From positions 62,001 to 126,000 of the forward strand of contig KZ111154.1 in NCBI GenBank assembly GCA_002077045.2: a stretch of DNA of 64,000 bases. Reading direction: 5' to 3'. Position numbers and translations under genes: made by a program. The notes beneath the pieces are model-generated. The model did no database searches, had not been told where the DNA came from, and was given only the letters and a program-made list of their open reading frames with translations. Below are positions 11,516 through 21,435 of the stretch, one piece after another (the stretch's first letter is position 1; every line of letters begins with the position of its first letter). The DNA comes from Rachicladosporium sp. CCFEE 5018 (Eukaryota > Ascomycota > Dothideomycetes > Cladosporiales > Cladosporiaceae).

Positions 11516-12721
11516 TTAAGTCATCTTCTTGTTCTCCTTGTCCTCATCGCCATTCATCTCGACTTCATCTGGCGTGCAGTCCACGAACTCATCATCACTC
11601 ATCTCCTCGTCCTCCAGCCCATCCACTGGCCTCCATTCCGCGCTCTCCGGCGGTGTAGCAAGCTGCTCCGGATCCTTCGCCACTTTCTTCGCCTTAAGGA
11701 TGCTCTCGGCCCCGCAGAAGATATCCGAGTCCGTGACAAAGCCCATGTTGGTCGCGATGTTGTAATCGCAGACCTCTTTTGCGCCCAGTCCGGTCATGGT
11801 CGCGGCACAATCGCCCAGTAAGATGCAGTCCCAGCCCCAGGAGTAGGCGTCTGTGAGGGTGCCGAGGAGGCATTGGTCGGTGTTGACGCCTGTGTGTTGT
11901 CAGCGACGAGCTATCCTCGAATACTCCAACAAGCCGACTCACCTGCGAATAGCAGCGTCTTCATCTTGCTCGCCCTCAGCCACTTGTGCATCGGCAGCTC
12001 CGGACTCCACAGTCCACTCATCCTCGCTTTGTCGAACCTCAAGTCCCCCTCCGTCATGTGCTCCTTGAACGGCTCGTAGATATCCGCGTTCCACGTCCCC
12101 TTGAACAGACACCTCTCACCACGATGCGCCTCGGGCACCTGATCATCCGGCAAGGACTTCCCCAGTCCCACATGCCACCCTCCGCCTCTCTCATGTGCCA
12201 TAGCCTTATTGAAGCCGCGAGTAACGGCCGGAGGCATGACCTTGAGATCCTGATCGTCGATTCCCCAGTTCAGCCAGCAGACTTGCACACTCTCTTCGCG
12301 GCACTTGGCCAGTACTCGGAGGAGGGGTTCGACGGTCTTGATGCCCTCGCTGTGGTCGCGAATGGAAGGGTGGACGAAATAATTCTGCATATCGATAATA
12401 ATGAGCATCGTGCTCGCCGGATCGATCAAGATCCCACGGTGATTGCGAATCCCATCGTCAGCATTTAAAACCAGCTTCTTCTCACTGCCACGGGAGAGGT
12501 CAAACTGCTTCGTCTTGTCGCTGTAGAACCACTGGTCGTCGCCGCCTGTGAGAGCTAGTCAGTACGCGTGGCCGGAGGGTTGCGGAAAGCGCAGGGTGAG
12601 GTTGGAGGACTTGGTCAGTACCGAAGGCGACGTGGTCATCGGCATCGTGCTCGACATTGAGGTCTATTTCCTGCAGGATTACGTGGTTGATGTGTTCGAT
12701 CTCCGTTGCAGACGGAGCCAT
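11516..12721 (-). CDS. isochorismatase-family cysteine hydrolase with acidic tail
   Basis: Three exons: 12622-12721, 11943-12545 and 11516-11889. Introns are 76 and 53 nt. Product 358 aa. The catalytic triad of the family is in place: Asp in IIIDMQNYF (about residue 85), Lys in LFKGTWNADIY, and Cys in GVNTDQCLLGT, which the second intron splits just before. The fold belongs to the isochorismatase/nicotinamidase group of amide or ether hydrolases; the substrate cannot be named from sequence. Fungal relatives are often N-carbamoyl or ureidomalonase-type enzymes. No signal peptide, so probably cytosolic. The last about 50 residues form a Glu/Asp-rich tail (EDEEMSDDEFVD), which is not part of the hydrolase fold and may be a regulatory extension. 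Confidence 0.87.
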
Positions 12722-13200
12722 TCAGGCGTGGATGCTGTGGGCGGTGTTGATGTCGGTGAGGTCTCGTAGGAAGTTTGTTACGTGCGCGTCTTCGCTATGA
12801 TGAGAATGAGAGAAAGTGGGGGTGTTGTTGAGCGGTTGTCAGTGTGCGTGTCGCGTGCCCCTCTCTTGTTGGGAAATTTGGTAGAGTGCGCGAGAGGCAG
12901 CGCTGGCGTGGATTTTTAAGCTTTGTATGCAAGGGCGAGCGAGGCGAAGATGTGGTGAACTGAGGTCGAAGCAAACAGAGAGACGGTCAAAGAATGAACG
13001 GGAGCAGTGTCGGCCTTATCTGTTGTGCACCTCGTGATACCACATGGCCTGACTGGCATTCCCTCCGAAAGTCATAGTCAGCAATCGCCAAGGGCACTGA
13101 TAAGCATCCTGTGTGACTGTAACAACAATGTCGCAGTGAAGATAAGAGAGACTTCGGGTGATGTTGGGAGTGACAGGAAAGGAATATGTAGCTGGATTGA
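12722..13200. other. intergenic, no gene seen
   Basis: Upstream side of the isochorismatase-like gene. Holds short shadow frames only; 12722-12900 is presumably its promoter. Confidence 0.5.
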
Positions 13201-13584
13201 CTACATGCGCCGCCCTTGCAGTAGTCCAGCCGTGGTCAAGCACGCGACTGCGCCCGTCACCGAGACGTGCATGCGCGAGAACAAGGCGAGGTTGAGGAAC
13301 TGGGTACTGTAGTGTAAAGCATCTGCAGAAGTGTCCCTGTGTACGCAACGATCCAGGAGTTCCAGACCACAGCCACGCATGCATTCTACAATGCCCATCA
13401 TCGGCACGTGCGAGGCGTTCATTCTCGGCCTGGACCGCCGAAACAGTCGACGACCGTGGTGAAGTCTGTTTGGGAGTTGGACAACACTGCGGTCTGCTGG
13501 TTGCGCTGGGTGAACTGGCTCGTTGCTGCAGCACAACGTGTCCATTGCCGACACCATCATCATTGCCATCTCTACAGCACTCAT
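13201..13584 (-). CDS. possible small spliced gene, 92 aa, function unknown
   Basis: A tentative model with exons 13581-13584, 13436-13525 and 13201-13385, introns 55 and 50 nt, all phases consistent. The middle exon reads SQFTQRNQQTAVLSNSQTDF with TVVDCFG at its end. The splice then joins ECMRGCGLELLDRCVHRDTS and a C-terminal stretch with a hydrophobic segment (SVTGAVACLTTAGLLQ). The coding character changes frame exactly at a good acceptor, which argues for splicing rather than one long frame. The 4-nt first exon with a GTGCTG donor is weak. It lies divergent from DNM1 and might share its upstream region. I do not recognise the family. Confidence 0.35.
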   Translation of the reverse strand: MSAVEMAMMMVSAMDTLCCSNEPVHPAQPADRSVVQLPNRLHHGRRLFRRSRPRMNASHVPMMGIVECMRGCGLELLDRCVHRDTSADALHYSTQFLNLALFSRMHVSVTGAVACLTTAGLLQGRRM

Positions 13585-13758
13585 CCCGTGCCGAACTTAT
13601 CAATACCCGAACGCTGGAGAGCTGGACGCGACACTGTTGAAGGGAGGGGAGGGGGTCTGCCTTGTATTCGCTAGAGGCTTTGTATAGCAAGACAGACGAT
13701 AGCCTGCATCGAGACCGCGGAAGAGTAGAAGTGCCGTCCAAGTCAACGCCGCGCAAAC

Positions 13759-16236
13759 ATGGCAGCACTTGGGGAAGATCTGCTGGGGGTGGTCAACAAG
13801 CTCCAGGACCTGGTCTTCAACACGATCGGGAACGATTCGCTGGACTTGCCTCAGATTGTGCGCGCATCTGCTACAACATCTATATGCACCATACTGACAA
13901 CAGCTATAGGTCGTCGTAGGATCCCAATCAGCCGGCAAGTCATCAGTGCTCGAGAACATTGTCGGCCGCGACTTCCTCCCCCGTGGAAGCGGCATAGTCA
14001 CCAGACGACCACTCATCCTACAGCTCATCAACGTCCCTTCCGAGCGCCATGATAGACCAGGTGGCGATGAGGTGCATGTTCCGCACACGCCTGCATCAGT
14101 TGCTGGGCAGGACGAGTGGGCCGAATTCAACCATATGCCAGGACGCAAGTTCTATGACTTCCAACAGGTCAAAAGCGAGATCGAGAATGAGACGAATCGC
14201 ATAGCTGGAGGCAACAAGGGGATCAACAGACAACCCATCAACCTCAAGATCTATTCGCCGCATGTCTTGAGCTTGACATTGGTGGATCTGCCAGGATTGA
14301 CTAAAGTACCAATCGGAGACCAGCCTACAGACATTGAGAAGCAGACGCGTAATCTGATCTCCGAGTATATCGCCAAGCCGAACAGTATCGTTCTCGCAGT
14401 CTCGCCTGCAAACGTGGACATTGTCAATTCGGAAGCTCTCAAGCTTGCCCGGCATGTCGATCCCATGGGTAGGCGCACAATCGGCGTGCTCACCAAGATT
14501 GACCTCATGGATCACGGCACAAATGCGCTCGATATTCTCTCTGGCCGAGTATATCCTCTCAAACTTGGCTTCATTGGCGTGGTCAACCGCTCCCAACAGG
14601 ACATACAAGGCAACAAAGATCTGTCCGCAGCCCTTGCGTCGGAGCGTGAGTTCTTCTGCATGCACCCAGCATACCGGAACATGGCGACTCGATGTGGCAC
14701 CCAGTATCTGGCCAAGACACTTAACACAACTCTCATGTCCCACATTCGCGAGCGCCTGCCCGACATCAAAGCGCGACTGAACACACTCATGGGTCAGACA
14801 CAGCAAGAACTTGCATCGTATGGCGATGTGAAGTTCACTGGCAAAGAGCACCGTGGTTCTCTCATCCTCCAACTCATGACGCGATTCGCAACATCGTTCA
14901 TCTCCTCCATTGACGGTACCAGCTCAGAGATAAGCACGAAAGAGCTGTGTGGCGGCGCGCGCATCTACTACATCTTCAACTCGGTCTTCGGCAACAGTCT
15001 CGAGTCTATCGAGCCAACCCAGAACCTCTCCGTCTCCGATATTCGCACCGCAATCCGCAACTCCACCGGCCCACGACCCTCGCTCTTTGTCCCCGAACTC
15101 GCCTTTGACCTTCTTGTCAAACCTCAAATCAAGCTCCTCGAGATTCCCAGTCAGAGATGTGTAGAGCTGGTCTACGAAGAGCTGATCAAAATCTGCCACT
15201 CCTGTGGCTCCTACGAACTTGCACGATACCCACGACTCCAAGGCAAGCTGATCGAAGTAGTCTCCGACCTCCTGCGAGAACGCCTAGGTCCCTCATCCTC
15301 GTACGTCGAATCACTGATCTCCATACAACGAGCGTACATCAACACGAATCACCCGAACTTCCTCGGCGCCGCAGCGGCAATGGCAGCAGTAATGCACGAC
15401 AAGCAAGAGCGCGAGCGAAAATCGATACAGGATGCAGAGAAGCGGAAACGAGATGTGCGGAGGAAGAAAGAGTTGAACGGCTTCCATGGACCCGAGATAC
15501 CTGAGGATGACGTTGACGACGGACCAGAGTCGCAGCAGAACGCCGGCGCATTGCCAGTACGCGCAGTCGCGAGACCGAAGGAAGCACGTAGCATGTCGCC
15601 TGCGATTGGTCGCGATGGATACAGGATAGGACAGGCCAATGGCGTGGGCGGTACGCAAGGCGGTGCCGGGAGAGACAGCTTCCTGAACTACTTCTTCGGC
15701 AAGGAGCATGGTCCCTCGGCTGGTCCGCTTCCGCCTGCTACTGCGGCTAGTATGGCTGGAAGCAGACATGTCAGCCAAAACATCGAGCCCAGCATTGCGG
15801 CCAGCTTCAGACGACCAGATGTGAGGACGCTGCCGACATTCGGGGATGACTATGAGGATGTTAACGGATTCGTGAGTAAACCTGAGTATCTACCAGCCTC
15901 ACGCAAGCTAATATGACTCAGCCCCACGACGAGACAAACCCCGCCCTGACAGAGCGCGAATCCCTCGAAACCGAGCTAATCCAACGCCTAATCTCCTCCT
16001 ACTTCGCCATAGTCCGCGAATCAATAGCCGACCAAGTGCCCAAAGCCGTGATGCACCTGCTAGTAAACTTTAGCAAAGAAGCAGTTCAGAACCGGCTAGT
16101 AAGCGAGCTCTACAAAGAGGAGCTGTGGGCAGATTTGCTAGAGGAGGACGAGGGGATCAAGGGCGAGAGGGAGAAGTGCGAGAAGCTGTTGGGGACTTAC
16201 AAGGAGGCGGCGAAGATTATTGGGGAGGTGCTGTAG
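13759..16236 (+). CDS. DNM1: dynamin-related GTPase of mitochondrial/peroxisomal fission
   Basis: Three exons: 13759-13857, 13910-15871 and 15922-16236. Introns are 52 and 50 nt. 791 aa. The first intron falls inside PQI-VVVGS, just before the P-loop GSQSAGKSS. The GTPase domain also shows VDLPGLTKVP and TKIDLMD (G3, G4). A middle domain follows, then an insert-B region (about residues 530-680, charged and low-complexity). The DSFLNYFFGKE motif in it is characteristic of Dnm1 rather than Vps1. The third exon supplies the GTPase effector domain (LIQRLISSYFAIVRESI). Dnm1 is cytosolic and assembles on mitochondria and peroxisomes through Fis1/adaptors to constrict them. Length is normal for filamentous fungi. 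Confidence 0.95.
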
Positions 16237-16642
16237 GGCCTCAGAGGCTGGGGGATGGTGGCTGTATTGATTTCGTAGGGGTGACGGCCTGGGTGTACAG
16301 TGATGTGTTCCAGGCTCCGCTTGTTCAAGCGCCTGGAATGGAGAGGGCGAATGTGTATACATACTACTCAGCTATAAGACAATGCAAGATGCTTGCAGGC
16401 GCACAGATCAACCCGCTGTCTCCATGCTCGTCTCAATCGTTGCCACACGCTTGCCCACGTGGTCAGTGTCTTGGCACGAGCTCCTTCGACATGGACCTCG
16501 ATCTCTTGCTGCCAAACGATGATCAGGGTACTGTGAATCTGATCAACCTCACCGCGTCGGCGTCGCTGCATGCGAGCCTGCAAGAAGAATAAAGCGGTGA
16601 TGCCGCCACCCCCATAAGGTCGCCACCCTGCGGTCCGTGAAG
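16237..16642. other. intergenic, no gene seen
   Basis: Between DNM1 stop and the GT17 gene start. Holds the DNM1 terminator and GT17 promoter; no further feature recognised. Confidence 0.5.
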
Positions 16643-17824
16643 ATGCTCCTCCAGCGTCCAACCAGAGCAGCCATAGCCATCCTCTTCTTTCTCACATTAG
16701 TATGCATCTATCTCTACAGCCAGTCTTTCAGTGAAGCTTTCCATCCCACACGAGACTACTACATGTCCCCCGCCTCCTGGAAGAAATACCAGCAATGGGA
16801 CAACAACGACCACAACGAGGCCATGATGCACATTAGTCTACCCGACATGTGCAAGGACATCGGCCTCAAGCGGCACTGGAACAGCGTCCATGAGCCTCGC
16901 CGGAAAGTGTATGATCTGGTTATGTTCTCCACTGAACTGGACTGGCTGGAAATCCGACTCAACGAGCACAGGATTTACGTAGATTACTTCGTCATCATTG
17001 AGAGTCCAACGACGTTCTCTGGGCAACCCAAGCCTTTGGTCTTGAAGGAGAACTGGGACAGGTTCAAGCCCTTCCACGACAGAATCATCTACCGCGTAGT
17101 CGAAGATCCAATCACTAGCACGCGGATCTGGGATCATAAGGACTATCTGCGAAACGCGCTACTCTACTCCGTCTTCCCGACTCTCACAGACCCGGCCCAG
17201 AAAGCGAACCCAGGCGACGTCCTAATAGTAAGCGACATGGACGAGCTGCTTCGCCACGGCACATTGCTAGCACTGAAGTACTGCACCATCCCTGCCCGCC
17301 TGACCCTCCGAAGCCAATTCTACTACTATTCCTTCGAATGGAAGCATCGCGGTGAGCAGTGGGCGTATCCCGAAGCCACAGTCTTCAGATCTTCAGTCCT
17401 TGACACGATCGCCCCCAACAACCTCCGCATGAACCTCCTCAGCCCCGGCTTCCGCCCTCTCGCCGCATACCGCCGCTGGCGCGACCACGCCACGCTCTGG
17501 GATGCAGGTTGGCACTGCTCGTCCTGCTTCCGCACAATACGCGAAGTACAAACGAAAATGCAATCTTTCTCGCATCAAGGTTGGAATACACCCGAAAACC
17601 GAGATGCACGACGGATAGCCGAGAGGGTGAGGAAGGGGGAGGATTTGTTCGGACGGGAGGGGGAGAGGTACGAGAAAGTCGATCCATTCATGGACATGCC
17701 ATTTTACGTCAGGCATATGTACATGGAAGGGCCGGAGGACGCGAGGATAAAGTATTTGGTTAACAGGACGGGGAAGGATGCAGGGTTCGAGGACTATGAT
17801 GAAACGGTCGATGGAGCAGGGTGA
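16643..17824 (+). CDS. GT17-family glycosyltransferase (GnT-III-like)
   Basis: Single exon, 393 aa from the ATG at 16643. A type II membrane anchor (about residues 9-27, AAIAILFFLTLVCIYLYSQ) is followed by the lumenal catalytic domain of glycosyltransferase family 17. The landmarks are RKVYDLVMFSTELDWLEIRL, YFVIIESPTTFSG, LIVSDMDEL (the DxD-like metal/nucleotide-sugar site), YYYSFEWKHRGEQW and GWHCSSCF. Family 17 includes the animal beta-1,4-mannosyl-glycoprotein N-acetylglucosaminyltransferase (bisecting GlcNAc). Fungal members are common, but their acceptor is not established, so the activity is inferred. Golgi location follows from the anchor. It converges on the gene at 17951-21205. Confidence 0.9.
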   Translation: MLLQRPTRAAIAILFFLTLVCIYLYSQSFSEAFHPTRDYYMSPASWKKYQQWDNNDHNEAMMHISLPDMCKDIGLKRHWNSVHEPRRKVYDLVMFSTELDWLEIRLNEHRIYVDYFVIIESPTTFSGQPKPLVLKENWDRFKPFHDRIIYRVVEDPITSTRIWDHKDYLRNALLYSVFPTLTDPAQKANPGDVLIVSDMDELLRHGTLLALKYCTIPARLTLRSQFYYYSFEWKHRGEQWAYPEATVFRSSVLDTIAPNNLRMNLLSPGFRPLAAYRRWRDHATLWDAGWHCSSCFRTIREVQTKMQSFSHQGWNTPENRDARRIAERVRKGEDLFGREGERYEKVDPFMDMPFYVRHMYMEGPEDARIKYLVNRTGKDAGFEDYDETVDGAG

Positions 17825-17950
17825 CAGACAAATTTACTTTCGCTCTGTTCAATGCAAAACCTTTCTACTGTGTTCAATGTAGGCTGGCATGCACTGCAAC
17901 TCGCATTCGCTTTAGGTTCACTGACCGACCAGCCCACGGACCGTGGACAA

Positions 17951-20900
17951 TCACCACCTCCCCGTACCCGACCCTCCATGACCACTCCCATGGAAAGCAT
18001 CCATACTCTCCGTCACCGGTTGCTCCTCACGGTATGGTCCCTTACCGTCATTCTCCCAGGCGTTGGCGGCATTGGAAGTCGGCTTCTCTGCCTCATGACG
18101 GCGCAGCTCCGCATGGAACTTGTCGTGATCCCAGCGCACATCAGCCTTGGAGTCAGCTCTCAGAGCCTCACGGGAGGGGCTCTCACTTAAGGCGCGAGAG
18201 AGGCTACCAGTGCGGCGACTGCGTTGCGAGCCTGCACGCGAAGAAGCGACAGCAGATCCTGGACGGCTGTCGTGATGATGTCTGACGGCGTTCGCTGGAT
18301 CATCGTTGAGCGGACCCGTTCGCGACTCGGCATTACTACCGCCGCGAAGCGAGGGAGCATGCTGCTCCTCACTGCTCCTTGGTGGCGCATCATACGCCGT
18401 CTCCAGCCTCTTCCTCTCAGTCTTCCCTCTCCGATCTTCCGGCTCCGGCGTGGCCTCCCTACTCGCTCGTCGTCTCTCATACTCCACAAACAGCTCCTCC
18501 GCACTTTCCCTCTCATCCGACCCTTTAAGCTGCTGCCTCAAGCCCGACCCACCTACTCTTTCTCCTCGCCTCTCATGACGACGATGTTGCGACTTCTTAA
18601 GGCACTCCGGCAGATACTCGTCGCTGCCCGGCGGCGTGGGCGAGAACTCGACCTTACTCGCGAAGCGTACATGTGTCGACTCTTCGGAGACACGCATGTA
18701 CGGTCCGCGTTCTCGCTCGCTGTGGTGGCGAGAAGGCTGTTGGACTGGATCTTGACGTCTGGGAGTGGGAGTGGAATCGGCGTCTGGTGCTTGGCGGATG
18801 GAAAACTCGCGCGCTGTGCCAACAGTGGAGGGGTTCGAAGTGGCAGGCTTGGACTGGCGGCGAAGCAGGCTCTCTGTGTCTGTTGTGTAGCGTGGCTCCG
18901 CGTCCTCGAATGGCCTGCTGCTAGCTGCACGAGAAGCAGGTCGGCCGGTGCGTTCAGTGTATTCCCAGTCCCAGTCACCATTCACAGTGGATGTGCGCTC
19001 AGACGCTGCTGGCCTAGCAGGCTCATCAGCCGGCCACGCAGTCTTGTCGTCATCCTCTGGCTGCTGTCTGTGATCCTGGGAGCGAGTAACAATCACACCC
19101 TTGACCCGATCAGCATACCACGTACCATCGCTCGTGGCTGGGACCTGTGACTGGGAAGTCCGAAGATACTGTCTCGGCGATGGCATGTCTATGGCAGCCG
19201 ATGTCTGCTCCGCCGATCTATGGTCACTTTGTGAGTCTGGGCCTTCTCGCTTCTGGGATGCCGCTGAATCTGCTGCACTCCGACGGTCTGATCGCTGCGA
19301 GGGGGCATGTAAGCTGTGTGTGCTTCGCACGTCCGTGTTATAGCCAGTCGCTCTCTCAGTGTCGCTACGTTGGCCACGAGTCTCGCGATCCGACACTTCC
19401 TTGAGCTCCCTGACACGCGCGCTGACTGGCGGATCCGCAGGTCTGATGGAGGATCTGTGAAACGCACGACTCGATCTCTGCTCGTGATCATACGCATCCT
19501 GCTTTAGTGCGTCCCGCTCAAAGGCAGTAAGTGTCCGTCTGCCTCGCTCCGTGACCTCCGTCCTGCCGCTAGCAGGTCGTGCATTGGGCAGGGCGTCTTT
19601 GGTGACATCTCGAGGCTCGTGGTACCACAGTCTCGAGTCCTCGCTAGGGTCTCGCTTCTTTTCTGATCTCGCGGAAGACTTGCCAGACCTGGCAAAGGCG
19701 GGCAGAGGCTCTGGCTGCGGCATTGACGGTACAGTCATCGCTTCCGCTTCCCTCCCATCAACTTTGACCCGATAGTGAGCCTTCCCCTCCCATGGTTTTG
19801 AGCCCGGCGAGTCCCTCACCTTCTCGATGCGTCGATCTACAGGCACAGTACGGTCAGCAGGCACCATCCGACCGTGAGCATACGCCTCTGAGTGCGCGGC
19901 CATCAGGCGCTCGGCTTGGCGGTAGCGCTCGATCTCATCTCTAGCGATCTTGCGAATGTTCGTGTCGGTGTGCAGGTATGCCGCATCAAGTCCCGGTCTT
20001 TCTGCCGCCAATGCCTGCTTCACGCTCGTGACTGCAGTGTGCGAGGAGCTGGAAGACTTCGACGCTGGTGTTGTGCTCTTGTCGGGTTCTGCACCGGATC
20101 TGGTATCACCCTTGGATGTAGCACTTCGTTTGCTCTCCATGTTATCAATCTGCGACGGTCGTACGCTGTGTACTCTGCTGACAGATCTCGCTGGCTCTTC
20201 TGCTTCAGCAGTGGCGGTCCGCACGACGTAGCGTTTCGTGGAAGTGCGCTTTCGGTCCCGCTCTGACGGAGTCTGATCATTCATCAGGTTCATAGCCGCG
20301 AGGTTCTCGACCGACACCTCTGCGCGCAGTGGAGAGGAAGCAGAAGCTGGCGGGGGAGCGTTTTGCACGGACACATACCGGTAGACGATTCTCTCCCGCG
20401 ACCGCGAAGTCTCCTGCTCTTTCTCGAGCTTCTCGCTACGAGCACGACTTGCTCGACTGCTCTCCTTCGTCAGCTCGATCTCCTCCTTTGCTCTCTCCTT
20501 CGTCACGTAGTCCTCATTAGGCACCAAACAAGCCACTCCGAGCTTGATGGGCTCGTTCTGCCTCTCAACCACCTGCTCTACTTCCACCACGTGCTTCACA
20601 CGGCATCGCCGGCAGATGTCTGGCGCACTGGGCTTCGTCCCGGGGATTACAGGGTTCTGGAGGTGGAACTTCTCTGATCTTGGTCGATGACAGATGCGGC
20701 ACGCATGGTAGACACTCAGAGAATGCAATGGCTGAGGCTGGTTTGTTGGCTGAAAGAGCGGCTGAACGCCTCCAGGAAGTGAAGGATATGCGGTGATATG
20801 CGTTGGTCGCGGAATCGTAGGATGGTAGGGATATGTATGTGGCTGAGCGACGGTGGCGAAGTGATGGGCGTATGGATGCGGTGCCAAGTCAAGCATGGTG

Positions 20901-21205
20901 GTCGTGGTCGTGATCAAAGCTGACGGGAGTGAAATCTCAGGTGTGGCGAAGAACCGCTGCTGGGCATCTGCGGAGGTTACTGCAAGACGAGTGAATGGCT
21001 CTGACGGACTCTGCGATTCGTCGTCTGCTGAAGACGCAGCATTGAGGTCAAGCTTTGCGGGAGGCAGGTTTTCATTGTTGTCAGACTTCTTCTTGTTCCG
21101 CGTTCCTTCACTGCTAGAGCCACTAGGCGTAGTTGCCTCCATGTAGAACTCCGGCAAAGGTGGAGCGAAAATAAATTGTACTCTACCTTGTGTAGGCGGC
21201 GCCAT
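17951..21205 (-). CDS. large disordered Ser/Arg-rich protein with CxxC pairs, function unknown
   Basis: Single exon, 1084 aa from the ATG at 21205 (MAPPTQGRVQF). The frame stays open to 21484, but the upstream part has no coding character. About residues 165-215 carry a CRICHRPRSEKFH segment followed by CRRCRVKH, i.e. two CxxC pairs that could bind zinc. A Lys/Glu-rich segment that may form a coiled coil follows (VTKERAKEEIELTKESSR). The rest is strongly Ser/Arg/Glu-rich and disordered, with a conserved-looking island VRFASKVEFSPTPPGSDEY near residue 850. No enzyme motif is present. Low-complexity composition rather than transfer explains the many long antisense frames here. I do not recognise a characterised family. 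Confidence 0.75.
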   Translation of the reverse strand: MAPPTQGRVQFIFAPPLPEFYMEATTPSGSSSEGTRNKKKSDNNENLPPAKLDLNAASSADDESQSPSEPFTRLAVTSADAQQRFFATPEISLPSALITTTTTMLDLAPHPYAHHFATVAQPHTYPYHPTIPRPTHITAYPSLPGGVQPLFQPTNQPQPLHSLSVYHACRICHRPRSEKFHLQNPVIPGTKPSAPDICRRCRVKHVVEVEQVVERQNEPIKLGVACLVPNEDYVTKERAKEEIELTKESSRASRARSEKLEKEQETSRSRERIVYRYVSVQNAPPPASASSPLRAEVSVENLAAMNLMNDQTPSERDRKRTSTKRYVVRTATAEAEEPARSVSRVHSVRPSQIDNMESKRSATSKGDTRSGAEPDKSTTPASKSSSSSHTAVTSVKQALAAERPGLDAAYLHTDTNIRKIARDEIERYRQAERLMAAHSEAYAHGRMVPADRTVPVDRRIEKVRDSPGSKPWEGKAHYRVKVDGREAEAMTVPSMPQPEPLPAFARSGKSSARSEKKRDPSEDSRLWYHEPRDVTKDALPNARPASGRTEVTERGRRTLTAFERDALKQDAYDHEQRSSRAFHRSSIRPADPPVSARVRELKEVSDRETRGQRSDTERATGYNTDVRSTHSLHAPSQRSDRRSAADSAASQKREGPDSQSDHRSAEQTSAAIDMPSPRQYLRTSQSQVPATSDGTWYADRVKGVIVTRSQDHRQQPEDDDKTAWPADEPARPAASERTSTVNGDWDWEYTERTGRPASRAASSRPFEDAEPRYTTDTESLLRRQSKPATSNPSTVGTAREFSIRQAPDADSTPTPRRQDPVQQPSRHHSERERGPYMRVSEESTHVRFASKVEFSPTPPGSDEYLPECLKKSQHRRHERRGERVGGSGLRQQLKGSDERESAEELFVEYERRRASREATPEPEDRRGKTERKRLETAYDAPPRSSEEQHAPSLRGGSNAESRTGPLNDDPANAVRHHHDSRPGSAVASSRAGSQRSRRTGSLSRALSESPSREALRADSKADVRWDHDKFHAELRRHEAEKPTSNAANAWENDGKGPYREEQPVTESMDAFHGSGHGGSGTGRW

Positions 21206-21435
21206 GCTCGACGACGGCTCGGCGGCGGCGATGTACACTAATATGGCCTTAAGCCTAGCGTTGTTGTAGGTAGAACAAAGTATAAGTATCAACGTGAAAG
21301 CTGGCTGGCATTGAACAACTCTGTTAGCGCCTGCCAAGCCCGCAAAGTGAAGCTCAGAAGGAAGGAACGTCCCATGGTCACGCTCAGGGAAGGTGCGCCT
21401 GCCGCAAGCAGAGCACTGGATACGATATACCAACC

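Noticed and set aside
13016..13768. Long minus-strand open frame of 250 codons
   Set aside because: Composition is shadow-like, with no domain; the shifted-frame spliced model at 13201-13584 explains the region better.
18224..19150. 308-codon plus frame inside the disordered-protein gene
   Set aside because: Antisense shadow of a GC-rich, low-complexity coding region; no independent support.
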